A stretch of DNA of 64,000 nt from Valencia hispanica. Lineage: Eukaryota > Chordata > Actinopteri > Cyprinodontiformes > Valenciidae. The position numbers and the translations under genes are program-made. The first letter of the stretch is position 1, and every line of letters begins with the position of its first letter. The DNA is taken from the NCBI GenBank assembly GCA_963556495.2, contig OY747716.1:31581318-31645317 (forward strand), read 5' to 3'. The notes beneath the pieces are model-generated. The model did not search any database. It had not been told where the DNA came from and was given only the letters and a program-made list of their open reading frames with translations. Shown piece by piece: positions 33,566 through 45,014 of the stretch.

Positions 33566-35110
33566 GATCAATTTTATGATGTATATGTTTATTTTATTAT
33601 TTCAGCCATGTGTTTTGTTTAATCCTTGCTCGTTATTTCTGTGAAAAACTACCTACCGAAATGGATTACATCTACTGTAACCAAGGAAATTAAGAGAACA
33701 GCACCTTGTTATATAATATTGATGCCGATGTGACACTAAATGTGTGAGAATTAGAACAGAAAAGGCGCATTATTCCTTCTCTCAATGAGGCCTTGGTCGA
33801 GTATCAAAATGGGATGGTGATCCCCTGCTGTTTGTTTGTATTTTAGAGCAGCCCTATACACCTAAGACGGTCTTCTCGCTCTCAATCTCAAGAATTAGAT
33901 CAAAACAATATAAAACACCCAATCCCAGAGTCACTGGTCCAGAAATGCAATAACATGTTGTTTCTCATTCCAACAATAATGAAGTTCATTCCTAACAATT
34001 TAGTCTAATTCGTACAAATTGAAAGATGGTCTGTGCATTACCAGCAGTGAACAACTACTATGACAACTTCATTACCATAAGTAGGTCCGTGCGTCGTAAA
34101 AATCATATTAAAAATTGCTCCCCAAATTGCCATATTAGATTCTTTATGGGGTAATTTCAGTACTACACACGGTAATAGAATATTTTCTTTACCCTCCAGT
34201 GCATATTAAACTCACTTATCTTCCCCTATAAGCTCTATGCATTGTGGGTTTAATGATAAGATGGGGGAAGTTTTCTTCTCAGGCAAATGTATCCACTATA
34301 CAAAGCTGTCACTGGCAAATGCTGCTGAAAGAGAACATCTATTTGAGATATTGTCACAACAGTTTGCTTGTTATTAGAGAAAGCCTTGACTATATTTAGA
34401 GAAAGATAGTTTCCTCAGAGCACCAGTCAATAAAACATGATGGGGATGTTTTTCACAAGGCTAGCTTGGGTTTGGATGGATGAGGCTTGGAGTTAGAGAA
34501 AGCCAATAATTGAGAGATAAATGATATAACTAGTTATACATATTGGTATTTTTCAGCATTGTCAGTGGAATAAAGCACATCAGCACAATGGACTACTTAC
34601 TGCCTCTCTCATAATTGAGACTAGAACTTGTAGCTGTGCCCCACAGCTTATCATTAATCAAGCTGAATGAAGCAGAGGAAACGTGACAGCTGTGGACAGC
34701 TTTAGGCCGAGAAGGTGCTTTGTCAAGGTAGGTGGGTAGCGAGGCAAACTTAGGAGTCATTCATCTGCCATTCCAGCTCTTTGGCTGTCTTCTAACAATT
34801 GTAACTTTTTTCTTTCCTTTATTGGGCCAGATTGCATTGTCCGATATCGCTCTTTGCCATTGACATCAGTCATTAAATTACATAGGCAATTTTAAGCACT
34901 TCTGATGTTTTATTTCTCATCAAACTATTGGTGCACATAGCCCAAGAAAATATTTGTTTATAACACGTTCTTTTAAGTTCTGAATGCCAAAAATGGAAAG
35001 AAATATTACATTTTTAGCTTGTATTGCAAATATTAGTTTGCACCACAGCATTTGTCAAAACGAACTAATTTTCAAAGCTGCAGCAAGAACAAACTCTGAT
35101 CTTCTCTGCT
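33566..35110. other. Unassigned sequence
   Basis: No gene was recognised. A high-complexity patch at about 34640-34720, with CATTAATCAAGC and ACGTGACAGCTGTGGACAGC, could be regulatory. Confidence 0.45.
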
Positions 35111-35114
35111 AAAT

Positions 35115-35337
35115 TGAAGGCAGCTTAACACAACCTTCTGCTGGGACCAGATTCGGATTTAATGGACTGAATTCTTACACCTTCCCGCTGAAGGACAACG
35201 ACATTCTTGGACGTAATGGACTGAACTGTTACACTTTCCTGCTGAAGGACAGCGGCATTCCGGGACGTAATGGACAATGAACCTGGTTCTAGCTCCAAAG
35301 ACTGAACAGTGCGCATTCTTTGGAACTAAAAGGGGGA
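35115..35337 (+). mobile_element. 3' internal remnant of an LTR retroelement, with polypurine tract
   Basis: Immediately before the LTR lies AAAAGGGGGA (35328-35337), a polypurine tract of the kind that primes plus-strand synthesis. Upstream are two diverged tandem units of about 56 bp (35166-35219 and 35220-35275), each containing GCTGAAGGACA and GGACGTAATGGAC. The rest of the internal region is missing. No protein is recognisable. Confidence 0.6.
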
Positions 35338-36733
35338 TGTTGAGGCTATGGCCTTTACTGAACGAACTGGATCTCCCAGTATCCTTCCACTGAACGAACT
35401 GCATCTCCCAGCACCCATTGCGCTGCCCTCAACCCATTCTCATTGGTCTGTGGCCAGTGATGACATCACAGAGTTGATAAAGGCAGAGCAAAGATTTAAA
35501 TCTTCGTCTTTTGGTTCCCAAGCGGTGCCGCAAGGAGACGCTTTAATCCACTGCTAGCATTTTCCCTTTTTCCGTTCAAACCTGCTGGACCAGGAAGAAC
35601 TTCCCTTTTTAACTTCGAAGTGAATCGGCCGAGCAAACAGACTTTCCTGTACCAGGTAGTCCGCTGGCCATCTGAGCTCTATTGAAATCAGCCCTGAGTC
35701 CCTCCGCGCCTAAAGTCGGACGTCCGCTTTTCTGACCTCGGTTTTGCGCAAACCGCTCCCTTTAAACTGGACACTTTCTACGTTCTTCGTCGTGGACTGT
35801 GGAGAGAGTCATCACCCATTGGAAAACCTGGTTTATTTCTCTCGGTCTGGGTAGAGGAGAATTAGGTCTAGGGCATATATCTATATACATATATCCATTT
35901 CTCTGTTGGTTAAAATAAGTCTGTCAACTTGTTAACCACTGTTATTCTTGGTCGTCTGTCGCTGTACACCGACCCTGAATGTGCATGCTTTTTGTGTTTT
36001 ATTATTTGACTTTGGTTGCAACCAGAAGTACTATATTATATTGTATTATTTCCTTGTTTGTTTATTGTCCGCTGCGGTCGGCGTGTGTCTGTTTAGACAG
36101 GTCGCGTGGCCCGTTCTCCGTCGCCCCAGTTTCCTTTGTCCAAGCCACCATTGAAATGAAACTAATGAAATGAAACCACTAATGAAACTAGCCTTTGTTG
36201 AGTCGCCACGCGGTCTTCCTTTGTCTCCCTTTGTGAGCCGATCGCGCCAATTGATAAGACTTGAGTTTGATCGATCATATTGAGGGTGGAAGCTGAACCC
36301 CCCCATTCGCTTGCTGTCTCCCACACACACACAGACACACACACAGCTGCACACACACACGCCCCCTTCCCTCGACGTTAACTTGTTCTATATTTTTGCA
36401 TGCGTTAGAATAGATGGAAATTATGAATGAAATGTAATTTGTAAGGTTGACCTATTTCATTAATAAATTCCCTTAAGTAACGAGAAGTTTCCTGTGCTAT
36501 TTCAGTGTGTGCTGTAAAGTTTGTTTTAACCCCGCGGTCGAATTACGCCTTTTCAGAGAGACTGACAGTCTGGTTTAATTAAAATAATCTCATTTATGAG
36601 ATTGGTGCCCCTATATCTTTAATAAACAGGTTAAACTCGAACGTCATCAATAATTATATTAATATTAAATTATTGATTATAATTATTGATGCTCAGAAAA
36701 CCAGACAACTTTTTATTATTAATAGTTACAACA
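35338..36733 (+). mobile_element. Long LTR (3' or solo), about 1.4 kb
   Basis: It starts TGTTGAGGCTATGG directly after the polypurine tract. The suggested end is AGTTACAACA at 36724-36733, giving short inverted TGTTG/CAACA ends. Inside are a TTTAAA promoter-like site (35493-35498), AATAAA signals (36466-36471 and 36620-36625), a CA-rich run (36320-36360) and ATTAAT-rich 3' sequence. It has no coding content. The 5' end is well supported; the 3' end is a guess. Confidence 0.55.
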
Positions 36734-39175
36734 TTTCTTACGCTAACACAATTACAACATAATTATACAATTTTACCATTGATCAGACCATTGTATAATT
36801 TAAAAATGGAATCTGTGAAGAATGATATACCTCCTTCTTGTTTCTTATAACCCAACCCTTGTTAGTTATAACCCAACAATCTGGTTCACAATTTTCGACC
36901 CAATGTTTGGCTATAAGAACACAACTTTTGACTTCACAGCATAAAACAAGCATTTTGCTTAAATAAATAACCCAGCATTTTTTTGAATGTGTACTGAATG
37001 TAGATTCCAGACATTTATTGAAAACTAAACTAATAGTCACAGGCTAAGTTAAGTGGTTTCTCATTTCACAATCAATGGGCTGCCAAACTGGTAAAGCCCA
37101 TTATTGCTGAAAAATATGTTCATTAATTATGCAATTTAATTGAATTTAGGCAGGTGCACAATATACACCTCAGTCAGGGTGGTCAATGGTGGGAAAGGCC
37201 TGAACGTCACTTCTCTCCTTTTCTATTAGAAACCAGCACGTCCCCTGTCTCCCAGAATTGCTTTACTCTTTATTGATTAATGGCCCTAATTTATAACTGA
37301 GAAGAAGGCTGTAAGTTGTACTAAATGAACAATCAATCAACTTTTCAGCATCAAGTTATGAGGATCTGTATTGAAAATGCCACCAGGGACGCAGGAGACC
37401 GAGTGGCTGTTTTCCCTGGGTTCCTGCTGCAAGAGGACTGTGCGGCTGATTTTAAAACAGCAGTTAAGAGTGTTTCATTGCTGTAATACCTCTTGTCCCG
37501 CATGACAAATGTCTTTATGAGAAGCTGAACACAATTCCCTTTGATGGAGGGACTGCCACATTCTTGCCACAATTCACAGTCGAGCCAACTGGAATAATGA
37601 AACATCCGTTCACGCTCATGAAGACGGTCTATTCATTTCTGAATAGGTGAAGAAAAATGCCTGCAGCTTCAAATATATCACAGATAAATCAACAGTATTA
37701 CATTAAGCTGGAAACAGATGAGAGGTTAAAGAACTTAAGGCAAGACTACAATGAATTTCACCTCTGACGAGCACAGACCAGTGCTATTATTTCTCATTGA
37801 ATGGTGACTTTTATAACGCATAAAATCCAGGCGTATAAAAACGGCAATTGATCATAATTTCTGAATGCCCTACCTAAATTTACACAGCAGGTGCTTACAC
37901 ATTCGGCGCATTTCAAAAGTAATTGTTATTTACTGATTTTTGTCCAAGAATAATTACCCTATTCTGCATGTCTTTAAATGTGTGAGCAGTATCTTTCAGC
38001 TTTTAACTGATTTATTGGAAAAGAAAGACATTTTTATAAGTTGCAACTTAAAAAGTTCCAACATATAATTAATAAGGCTGTAACTCTAAAAACAGTTAGA
38101 ATTCCTAACACATTTTACTTGTGCTGTGATTTCTAATACGTATTTTAAATTTCCTTTACTTATTACTCTATAAAATGGCACACTTAACTTTCTGCCTTAA
38201 TGATCTACAGTAATAACGGCGTTCACTCTGAGGACCCAGACAGATCTTTGAGGGAAAAAAAAAATCCATTTGACTGTCGGAACTTGCTACTCGTGGGAGT
38301 GTGAAATCAGTTACTCTCCATTTTAACTTCTACATCTGCTGTTGCCCTGAGAGTTGTTCGCTTGCATAAATATTCATTGAACTTTCCAGGACTCTTGAAG
38401 TAAAATACATGAATTCTTTATGAGTAACCATTTATACTTTGAGCCAAGATACTAATATTAGTCATAAGAAGTGCTATAGTGATGAGGTACAAAGAGCAGC
38501 TTGGCTGATTTTGCATGTTGCAGAAAACATTCGATGTTTTGGTGCTCGATGGTTTGTTTTTGTATGATGGGTGTTTATATAGTGGTACTTTTTTGTACAG
38601 ATAGTTATTTTGGTCTATGATATATTATTTGCATTACATTTTGACAAACTAGGTTACAAAACACATAGTAGAAGCACCTCCCTGTTATTGTTAAAGCTAC
38701 AACGATTAATTTAGTTCCAATGCTGGGAGTTTCATTGGCTTTTCCTTCTTTCTCTGGTTTTCTTCTCTCAGGCAGGACTGTAACCAGGTACGACACCCTT
38801 TTAAATTTGGTACAGATAACTTGGAGATGTAATTTTGAATATAACCTTTCAACTACATTCTTGACTGAAGATCTTGCATATGAGGCAAGATTAAACTATT
38901 GAGACAATAAGAGAACCCAAGTTGACTTTGATGATAATGATGACAAATTCTTTATTTCAAACATCTAAAAAAAGGTCAAAAGAGAAAAATAAAAAATAAG
39001 ACAATAAAAAAGGAATAATAATCAAAAAAACTCCCGAAGCAACTTGGCGCCGCCCCCTTGAGCTAGTGACACTGCCATGGATGTGTGTGTGAGTCGAGAG
39101 TGACTTGTTTTGTCTTCTTATTGTTTTTAGCAATCGTGTTATGAACACTGCTATTTGGAATCAGCGTGACAGCTA
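36734..39175. other. Unassigned sequence, possible regulatory patches
   Basis: No gene was recognised. Non-repetitive patches at 37060-37350 (GTTCATTAATTATGCAATTTA, a homeodomain-type AT core) and 38300-38400 may be regulatory. An A-rich, retroposon-tail-like run lies at 38960-39030. Confidence 0.4.
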
Positions 39176-39179
39176 AGAA

Positions 39180-41325
39180 GCAGGGTGGAGGAGTATGCAC
39201 ATATGTGAATGAACACTGGTGCCATCCAAATCATGTCACTGTAAAGGGGCAATAATGTGATGAGAATACTGAGCTGCTAAGCTGTAGTCTTTACTACCTC
39301 CCCAGGGAGATCTCCCTCGTTATTGTAACTGTAGTCTATATCCCACCATCCGCTAATGGAAAGCGAGCTACAGAGACAATATCAAAAGTGACGCAAAAGT
39401 TACAAAGCTCTTCCCCTGATGCATTGTTCATTATTGCAGGGGATTTTAACCATTGCTCTCTCTTTTCTACGCTACCATCTTTCAAACAAATGGTTAATTG
39501 TCCCACGTGGGGAAAGCAGACCATTGGCCTGTTTTATATAAACATTAAGAATTGTTTTTTTCCTCGGCTCTACGCCCTCTTGGACAGTCTGACCACAATC
39601 TTGTACTATTGAAGTCCAAGTAAACACCTGTTGTGCAGAAGCACCCAGTTACATATAAGACGAGTGTGGACAGAGGAGGCGTGTGAGACTGGTCCGACAA
39701 AGTAAATGGCAATATAAAGATAAATTTGAAATTTCAACTGATGATTCTAATCCTAAGTGTTTTTGGGTCAGTATGAAAACCACGACTAGATATGGGCCCA
39801 GTAAGTTAAGTTTACACAGGGATAAATGTGAATGAGATGAACCAGTTCTTTGCCAGATTTGATGTGTCTGATTTTACACATGAACACAGCAAATTTATAT
39901 CAGCACTTGCTTCAGATCAAGTGGAGAATGCATGCCCAGAGATTAGCTTTAGTGTCGAAGATGTCCAGCAACAGTTCAAGCAGTTGAAGCCTAATAAGGC
40001 AGCAGGCCCTGATGGCAGCAGTCTTTTTATTTTATTTTCATGCTGTCCTTGTCTGCAGCTAAAATACCAGTCATGTGGAAAACCTCTTGTCTTATGTCTA
40101 TTCCTAAGAAATCAGGTGTCAGTTGTATGTTGTTTAATCTTAGGCCTATTGCGCTGACATGACATATAATGACATTTTTGAGAGAGTTGTCCTTAATCAC
40201 TTAAGAAAACAGGTTGGTTCTTTTCAAGATCCTCTTCAGTTTGCCTATAGGAAGGGTGTTAATGTGTAGATGATGCCCTTCTGAATATGCTCCACACTAT
40301 CTATCAATATCTTAACAAAGTAAGCAGTTCTGTTCTGATTATGTTTTTTGATTTTTCTAGTGCTTTTAATACCATTCTACCACATATTTAGCAAACAAGT
40401 AACTGGATTTATTTGCACAATTCTACCACTGCTTGTATTCTAGACTATCTTTGAAATTGTCCCCAGTTTGCGAGGGTGGGAGACAAGTGTTCTGATTTGA
40501 TTTTAACAACAACTGATGCAACACAGGAGACAGTTTTATCTCCTTTTTTATTTACATTGTACACAGCCGACTATAGACATTGTTTCTCATCTTGTCATTT
40601 AATTTCTCAGATGACACTGCTCTACTGGGGCTGGTCTCTCAGGGTGATGACCTGGCTTATAGGGAGGAAGTCAACTCTTTTGTTCATTGGTGTGATGCCA
40701 ATTTTAATGTTGTGCAAAACACAAGAGGTAACTATTGATTTCAGAAAGAAAAAACAAACATTTTCTCCAGTGGTCATCAAAGGCCAACCTATTGAAATTG
40801 TCGAAACATATAATTATTTAGGGGTGTACCTTGACAGTAAATTAAACTGAAAAAGGAACTGTGATCTTGTTGTTAAAAAGGATCAGTCCAGACACTTTTT
40901 TCTTAGAAGCTGATTGCCTTCGACATAAGCAGGAGGCTCCTGAACGTGTTCTATCAGGGGATTATGGCCAGTGTGTTGTTTTATGCTGTATTGTGTTGAG
41001 GCGGGACCCTCACCGTTGGGGACAAAAACAGCTCAGTGGTTGGACTAAGTTTGGACTCAGTGGACATTTTTATGGACAAAAGGATGATGAGTAAACTTAA
41101 GACTGCTCTATCTATCAAGGACCAATCTCCACAGTGTTTTTATTGAACTCAGGAGCTCTTTTAGTGGGTAAATGGTAATGCCCCATTGTACAATTGAACG
41201 TCTCAGGAACTCTTATTCCTGCTGCAGTGCGCTTTTAGAATGAGCACTTTGTATGATCTTATATTTTGCTGTTTTATAACGTTTTGGCACTACCTACCTA
41301 CCTACCTACCTACCTACCTAAGTTT
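39180..41325 (+). pseudogene. LINE (non-LTR retrotransposon) ORF2 pseudogene: endonuclease and RT
   Basis: The 5' part encodes an apurinic-type endonuclease remnant: GGGVCTYVNEHW, then VVYIPPSANGK and AGDFNH (about 39437-39454). The RT follows in broken frames: LKPNKAAGPDGSS (about 39985-40022), FERVVLNHLRKQ, FDFSSAFNTILP (about 40348-40383), then the catalytic SDDTALLG at about 40606-40630, and IVETYNYLGVYLDSKLN before 40850. Several frameshifts and stops separate these blocks. The 3' end gives RLRNSYSCCSAL-type remains and finishes at a CTAC tetranucleotide array. The usual product nicks DNA and copies its RNA at the nick. The clade (L2/CR1/Rex-like) is uncertain. The 5' end is truncated, as is normal for LINEs. 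Confidence 0.85.
41291..41322. repeat. CTAC tetranucleotide array at the LINE 3' end
   Basis: Seven to eight CTAC units directly after the LINE remnant; tetramer tails are common at LINE 3' ends. Confidence 0.9.
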
Positions 41326-41611
41326 GAAAAGGAAGTCAATGCTTAATAAATCCTACCCGTTACTAACTCATCCAGTATATACAGTGTGCATATCAGTCTA
41401 GATACAGCAGTATAATCAAAATTCTTCTCCTGATATAAAATTAACACATAATTTGTTCTTCATGTGACAATATTCATTCTACACTTTTAACAAAAGTACA
41501 TATACAAATAATTTATTGCTATGCAGTCTACAGCATCTATTAGTCTCCATTAGGATATCCATATAATGTAACTTATCTTGAGCAAAACAGCACAAAACAA
41601 TAATTGTTCTA

Positions 41612-41612
41612 T

Positions 41613-41656
<44 letters not shown>
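41612..41656. repeat. TC/TA/CA compound microsatellite
   Basis: Short TC run, then about 15 TA units, then CACACA. Confidence 0.95.
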
Positions 41657-41657
<1 letters not shown>

Positions 41658-41974
41658 CTCTGTTATATATACATGAACAAATCATGTTCACTGTACAGTA
41701 CAGCTACCACATCAACTAACATTATGCCACCAAGTCCCAGATGTGTTCTCAAAACTCAGTTCCATGTACATTTGCATTAGCTGTTTTTTTATATATTTTT
41801 TTAATTGATTGTTATTCATACAGCTTTTCAAGTTCTCACCCATACCGTTCCACAAATTCACTTCACAGATCGCTATGCACATTCTCCTTATGGTTGTAGT
41901 GCTTTAAATTTTCTTTAAAAAAAAGATTTCCCCTTATTTAACAACCCCTCCCCCTTTCTTTTTAAAGATTTTTC

Positions 41975-42080
41975 AAAAATATTTTCAGTTGTTGATTGTT
42001 TCTTGCTCTGTACCTTATTTGACCAGTAAAAATATTTTCAGTTGTTGATTGTTTCTTGCTCTGTACCTTATTTGACCAGT
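41975..42080. repeat. Perfect tandem duplication, 2 x 53 bp
   Basis: Copies at 41975-42027 and 42028-42080 are identical, each running from AAAAATATTTTCAG to TTTGACCAGT. Confidence 0.97.
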
Positions 42081-42137
42081 TTTTAATTCAACAAGCTCCA
42101 TCAACTTTATAATGTTTAATTTTAAAAATAATCAATA

Positions 42138-42261
42138 TGTGTGCTCCATATATCCCAACTTAAGAATTATCCTTGTTGCATTTTTGTAATGTGCAAAGTT
42201 GTGTGCTCCATATATCCCAACTTAAGAATTATCCTTGTTGCATTTTTGTAATGTGCAAAGT
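42138..42261. repeat. Perfect tandem duplication, 2 x 62 bp
   Basis: Copies at 42138-42199 and 42200-42261 are identical, each from TGTGTGCTCCATAT to AATGTGCAAAGT. Confidence 0.97.
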
Positions 42262-42612
42262 GAGTGTAAAGTGCATTCATAAGTGTTTCCCCAAATCTCA
42301 AAACAGTCATTCATTTATAATGAGATCATTGAACAGTATAGTATCTTTAGGGATTTCTGGTTTAGCACATGCCTTGTTTTTGCCAACACTGCAATAATTC
42401 TGCTATTTTTGCTGTTATACGCTATATGTTTTATGGTTTTCTTTGTACGCTTTTATATATTATATGCCAGTTCTTTTTAGTAAGTCATTTTTAAATGCAT
42501 TTCAATTTTTTCTGCTCTCCATCAGTCAAATATTTATTGGCTGTATTTTCTTTGATTTACTATATTTACAGTCATAATTAAATTGATCACTTATGTTGTT
42601 AAATAGGACCCC

Positions 42613-43193
42613 TGTCAGGTTACGCTTTCAAGGAGGACCCAAATGCAGAACAATTAAGAACTCAGATTTAATTAAATAATAAATTGCAAACTTACAGATA
42701 ATCACGAGGAAACCAGGGAACATGGAGACCAGGGAACGCGGGAAGACAGACCAGGGATGAACAGGGAAGGCAGGAACCAGGAAGGGAAGAATGACAACGA
42801 ACCAGCGAGTTGTGACTGAGTGTGGACTGTATTTATACTGAGGGGGAGTGTGAGGATGGGAGCAGAAGGAGCTGAAGACTAATTAAGGGAAGCGGTTGCA
42901 GCTGAGAGGGAGTGAGCAGGTGAAACTAATTAACAGCTGGGATGGAAGGCAGAATGGCTAGGGAAACTGGGAGGAAGACCAGGAGCAAAACATAAGGACT
43001 AGACAGAGGATAATACTAAAGAGGAATACAAAATAGAAAGGAGCAAAGGGTGAAAAACATCTAAGAACAAGGAGAAATATGGAAACAAGAAAGTGCAGAA
43101 ATAACTAGTAGAAACGAAGAATAACTAAACACGATAATAGAACTAAATAAAGAAAATAACTAACAAAAACACAAACACCTAGGAACCATGACA
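42613..43193 (-). mobile_element. Solo LTR, 581 bp, with 5-bp target duplication
   Basis: On the minus strand it begins TGTCATGGTTCC and ends AACCTGACA. An exact 5-bp direct repeat ACCCC flanks it (42608-42612 and 43194-43198). On the minus strand there is a TATAAAT box (complement of 42831-42837) preceded by a TC-rich region, a downstream ATTAAA-type poly(A) signal, and a terminal CTGCATTTGGGTCC motif typical of fish Gypsy LTRs. These give an orderly promoter, RNA start, poly(A) and end. No internal region remains, so recombination between two LTRs is the likely origin. Ty3/Gypsy is the likely family, by pattern only. Confidence 0.9.
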
Positions 43194-43306
43194 ACCCCAA
43201 CCTATATGTCTTTTTCCACATTATTTGTCAATATAGTATCTTTTAACGAGGCAGAATATGAAGTAATTTTAGTGGGTCTGGTGACTTTTGTATGCAAGCC
43301 AATGCT

Positions 43307-43307
<1 letters not shown>

Positions 43308-43349
<42 letters not shown>

Positions 43350-43350
43350 C
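43308..43350. repeat. AC microsatellite with TA tail
   Basis: About 16 AC units followed by a short TA run. Confidence 0.97.
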
Positions 43351-43369
43351 TATTTAGTTCAGATAGTCC

Positions 43370-43840
43370 TTGTTTTTAAAAGACAGATTTCTAAACCAAG
43401 ACACCATGCAAAAGGATAAGACTGGTTCAATACATTCTCGATAAAACAAGGTCAACAGTGTTTTATCTACATTAAAAGATTACAGTTTTCTCAGGCAAAA
43501 CTGGTTCCCCTTTTAATACACTGCCTCACAGTTTGCCTCAAATGACAACTTATTGTCGATCACTGTGCCAAGATATTTATATGTGTCAACGCATTCCACA
43601 CCGACCTTTTATTTTTGTCAGTTCTTGTGTTGGGGGGATTTTCCTAAAATCAATAAGCATGTCTTTAGTTTAAAAATTGTTAATCTTAGCATGACATCCG
43701 ACATGACAACAGGCTTCACACAGTTCAGTTCCAGCAGTTCCTTCCTGCTGTAATGCCTCCTGATTTCACCTGCACAACTGCGTTTGCAGAAGAAACAGTA
43801 GAACAAGCAACTCAATGTGTAACAAGTCAATTTTTAGCAT
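43370..43840 (-). pseudogene. LINE reverse transcriptase fragment, minus strand
   Basis: Read on the minus strand, CGVECVDTYKYLGTVID (complement of about 43554-43610) followed by NKLSFEANCEAVY is the conserved RT thumb-side motif of fish LINEs. A stop then interrupts before KTLLTLFYRECIEPVLSF (about 43415-43475 complement). Upstream (higher coordinates), LTIFKLKTCLLILGKSP matches the usual segment before that motif. Several stops and at least one frameshift make it inactive. It runs opposite to the LINE at 39-41 kb and to the RTE fragment at 44.6 kb. The sequence beyond 43200, past the solo LTR, may be its 3' part; I could not confirm that. Confidence 0.75.
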
Positions 43841-43959
43841 AAAAGTCTCCTTAAAATAAGATAACAGCCTCAGACGATGCAATTAAAAGACATGATTAAA
43901 AAGACGTGATTAGAAGACAAACACCAGACACTAAAACTCTTACTGCTGGTCGCAGCTTG

Positions 43960-44540
43960 CGCATGGGCCCATGAGATCAAGTCCTCAAGTCAGCACTGAA
44001 TAGTTTGTTTTTAGCTATGATTTAAAGGAACTTGGTGTTTCAGCAGCTTTGCAGTAGTCTGGAAGTTTGTTCCAGATAAAGGAAGCATATCAACTGAAAG
44101 CTGGGTATCCATGTTTGGTTCTAATTCTAGTAATGATTAGTAGACTAGAGTTGGAAGACCTGAGTGGTCTGGGGGGTTGATATAGTGGCAATAAGTCCAC
44201 ATACTTTGGTGCGAAACCATTCAGTGATTAATAAACCAGTAACAGTATTTTGAAGTCTATTCTCTGAGCTACAAAGAGTCAGTGTAAGGACTTTAAAACT
44301 GGACTGATATGCTCTACTTTCCTGGTTCTAGTGAGTTCTGGATCAGCTACAGCTATCTAATGGACTTTTTAGGCAGACCTGTGAGGACACTATTGCTGTA
44401 ATCCAACTAAAGATAAACGAATGAATTAGTTTTTCTAGGTCCCGTTGTGACAATGAAGGATCACACTTCTCAGCTTTCCTGGGAAGATTTAGCTCGGGGA
44501 TATTGGAGAGGGATGCTGATAGTTTGATAGTCAAACATCT
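43960..44540. repeat. Teleost dispersed repeat (GTTCCAGATAAAGGAAGCAT family)
   Basis: Ordered landmarks GTTCCAGATAAAGGAAGCAT, CAACTGAAAGCTGGGTATCC, AAACCATTCAGTGATTAATA, TATTTTGAAGTCTATTCTCT, GGATCAGCTACAGCTATCTA and TAATCCAACTAAAGATAAAC match a very common fish repeat by memory. No coding capacity. Transposon class not assigned. Confidence 0.65.
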
Positions 44541-44569
44541 GATCCTGAAATGTGCCTTTCATCTGTGTA

Positions 44570-45014
44570 GTGGAACAGTGGACCATATTTTTACCCTTGA
44601 GGAATTGTTGATGGGGTTATGGGAGTATGCTTCTCCAGTCCATGTGTTTTGTGAATCTGAAGAAGGCCTATGACTGTGTCCTTGAGGTATTTTGTAAGGG
44701 GTGCTGCATGAGTGTGGGATATCTGGTAGGCTTTTAAGGGCTATCCAATCCTTATATGCCTAAAGCAAGGGCTGTGTCTGCATTCTTGGCACAAATTCAA
44801 GCTCGTTCCCAATGTGTGATGGACTTCACCAAGGCTGCCCCTTGTCACGATCCAGTTCTCGGTATCCATGGTCAGGATCTCAAGGCATGGTAATGGTCTA
44901 GTTTGGGAACCTCAGAGAACCTCAAAGTGCAAACAGCATCTCCTCTTTGAGCTGAGATGGGATGCTGCACGCACTTGGATGGATGGATGGATGGATGGAT
45001 GGATGGGTGGATGC
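44570..45014 (+). pseudogene. RTE/Rex3-like LINE fragment with GGAT tail
   Basis: The frame near 44645 reads FVNLKKAYDCVL, resembling the RT motif F-x-D-L-E-K-A-F-D of fish RTE-type LINEs. Then SQCVMDFTKAAPC (about 44810-44850) stands where the usual GLRQGCPLSP motif lies. The catalytic FADD region is deleted. The fragment ends in about nine GGAT units (44975-45014), the tetramer tail typical of Rex3-like elements. Stops and frame changes are frequent. An open frame from 44868 to 45251 runs through the tail and is not a gene. Confidence 0.65.

Noticed and set aside
42613..43193. DNA transposon with inverted ends
   Set aside because: TGTCA/TGACA ends are short, while a 5-bp duplication, TATA box, poly(A) signal and TG...CA ends fit a solo LTR better.
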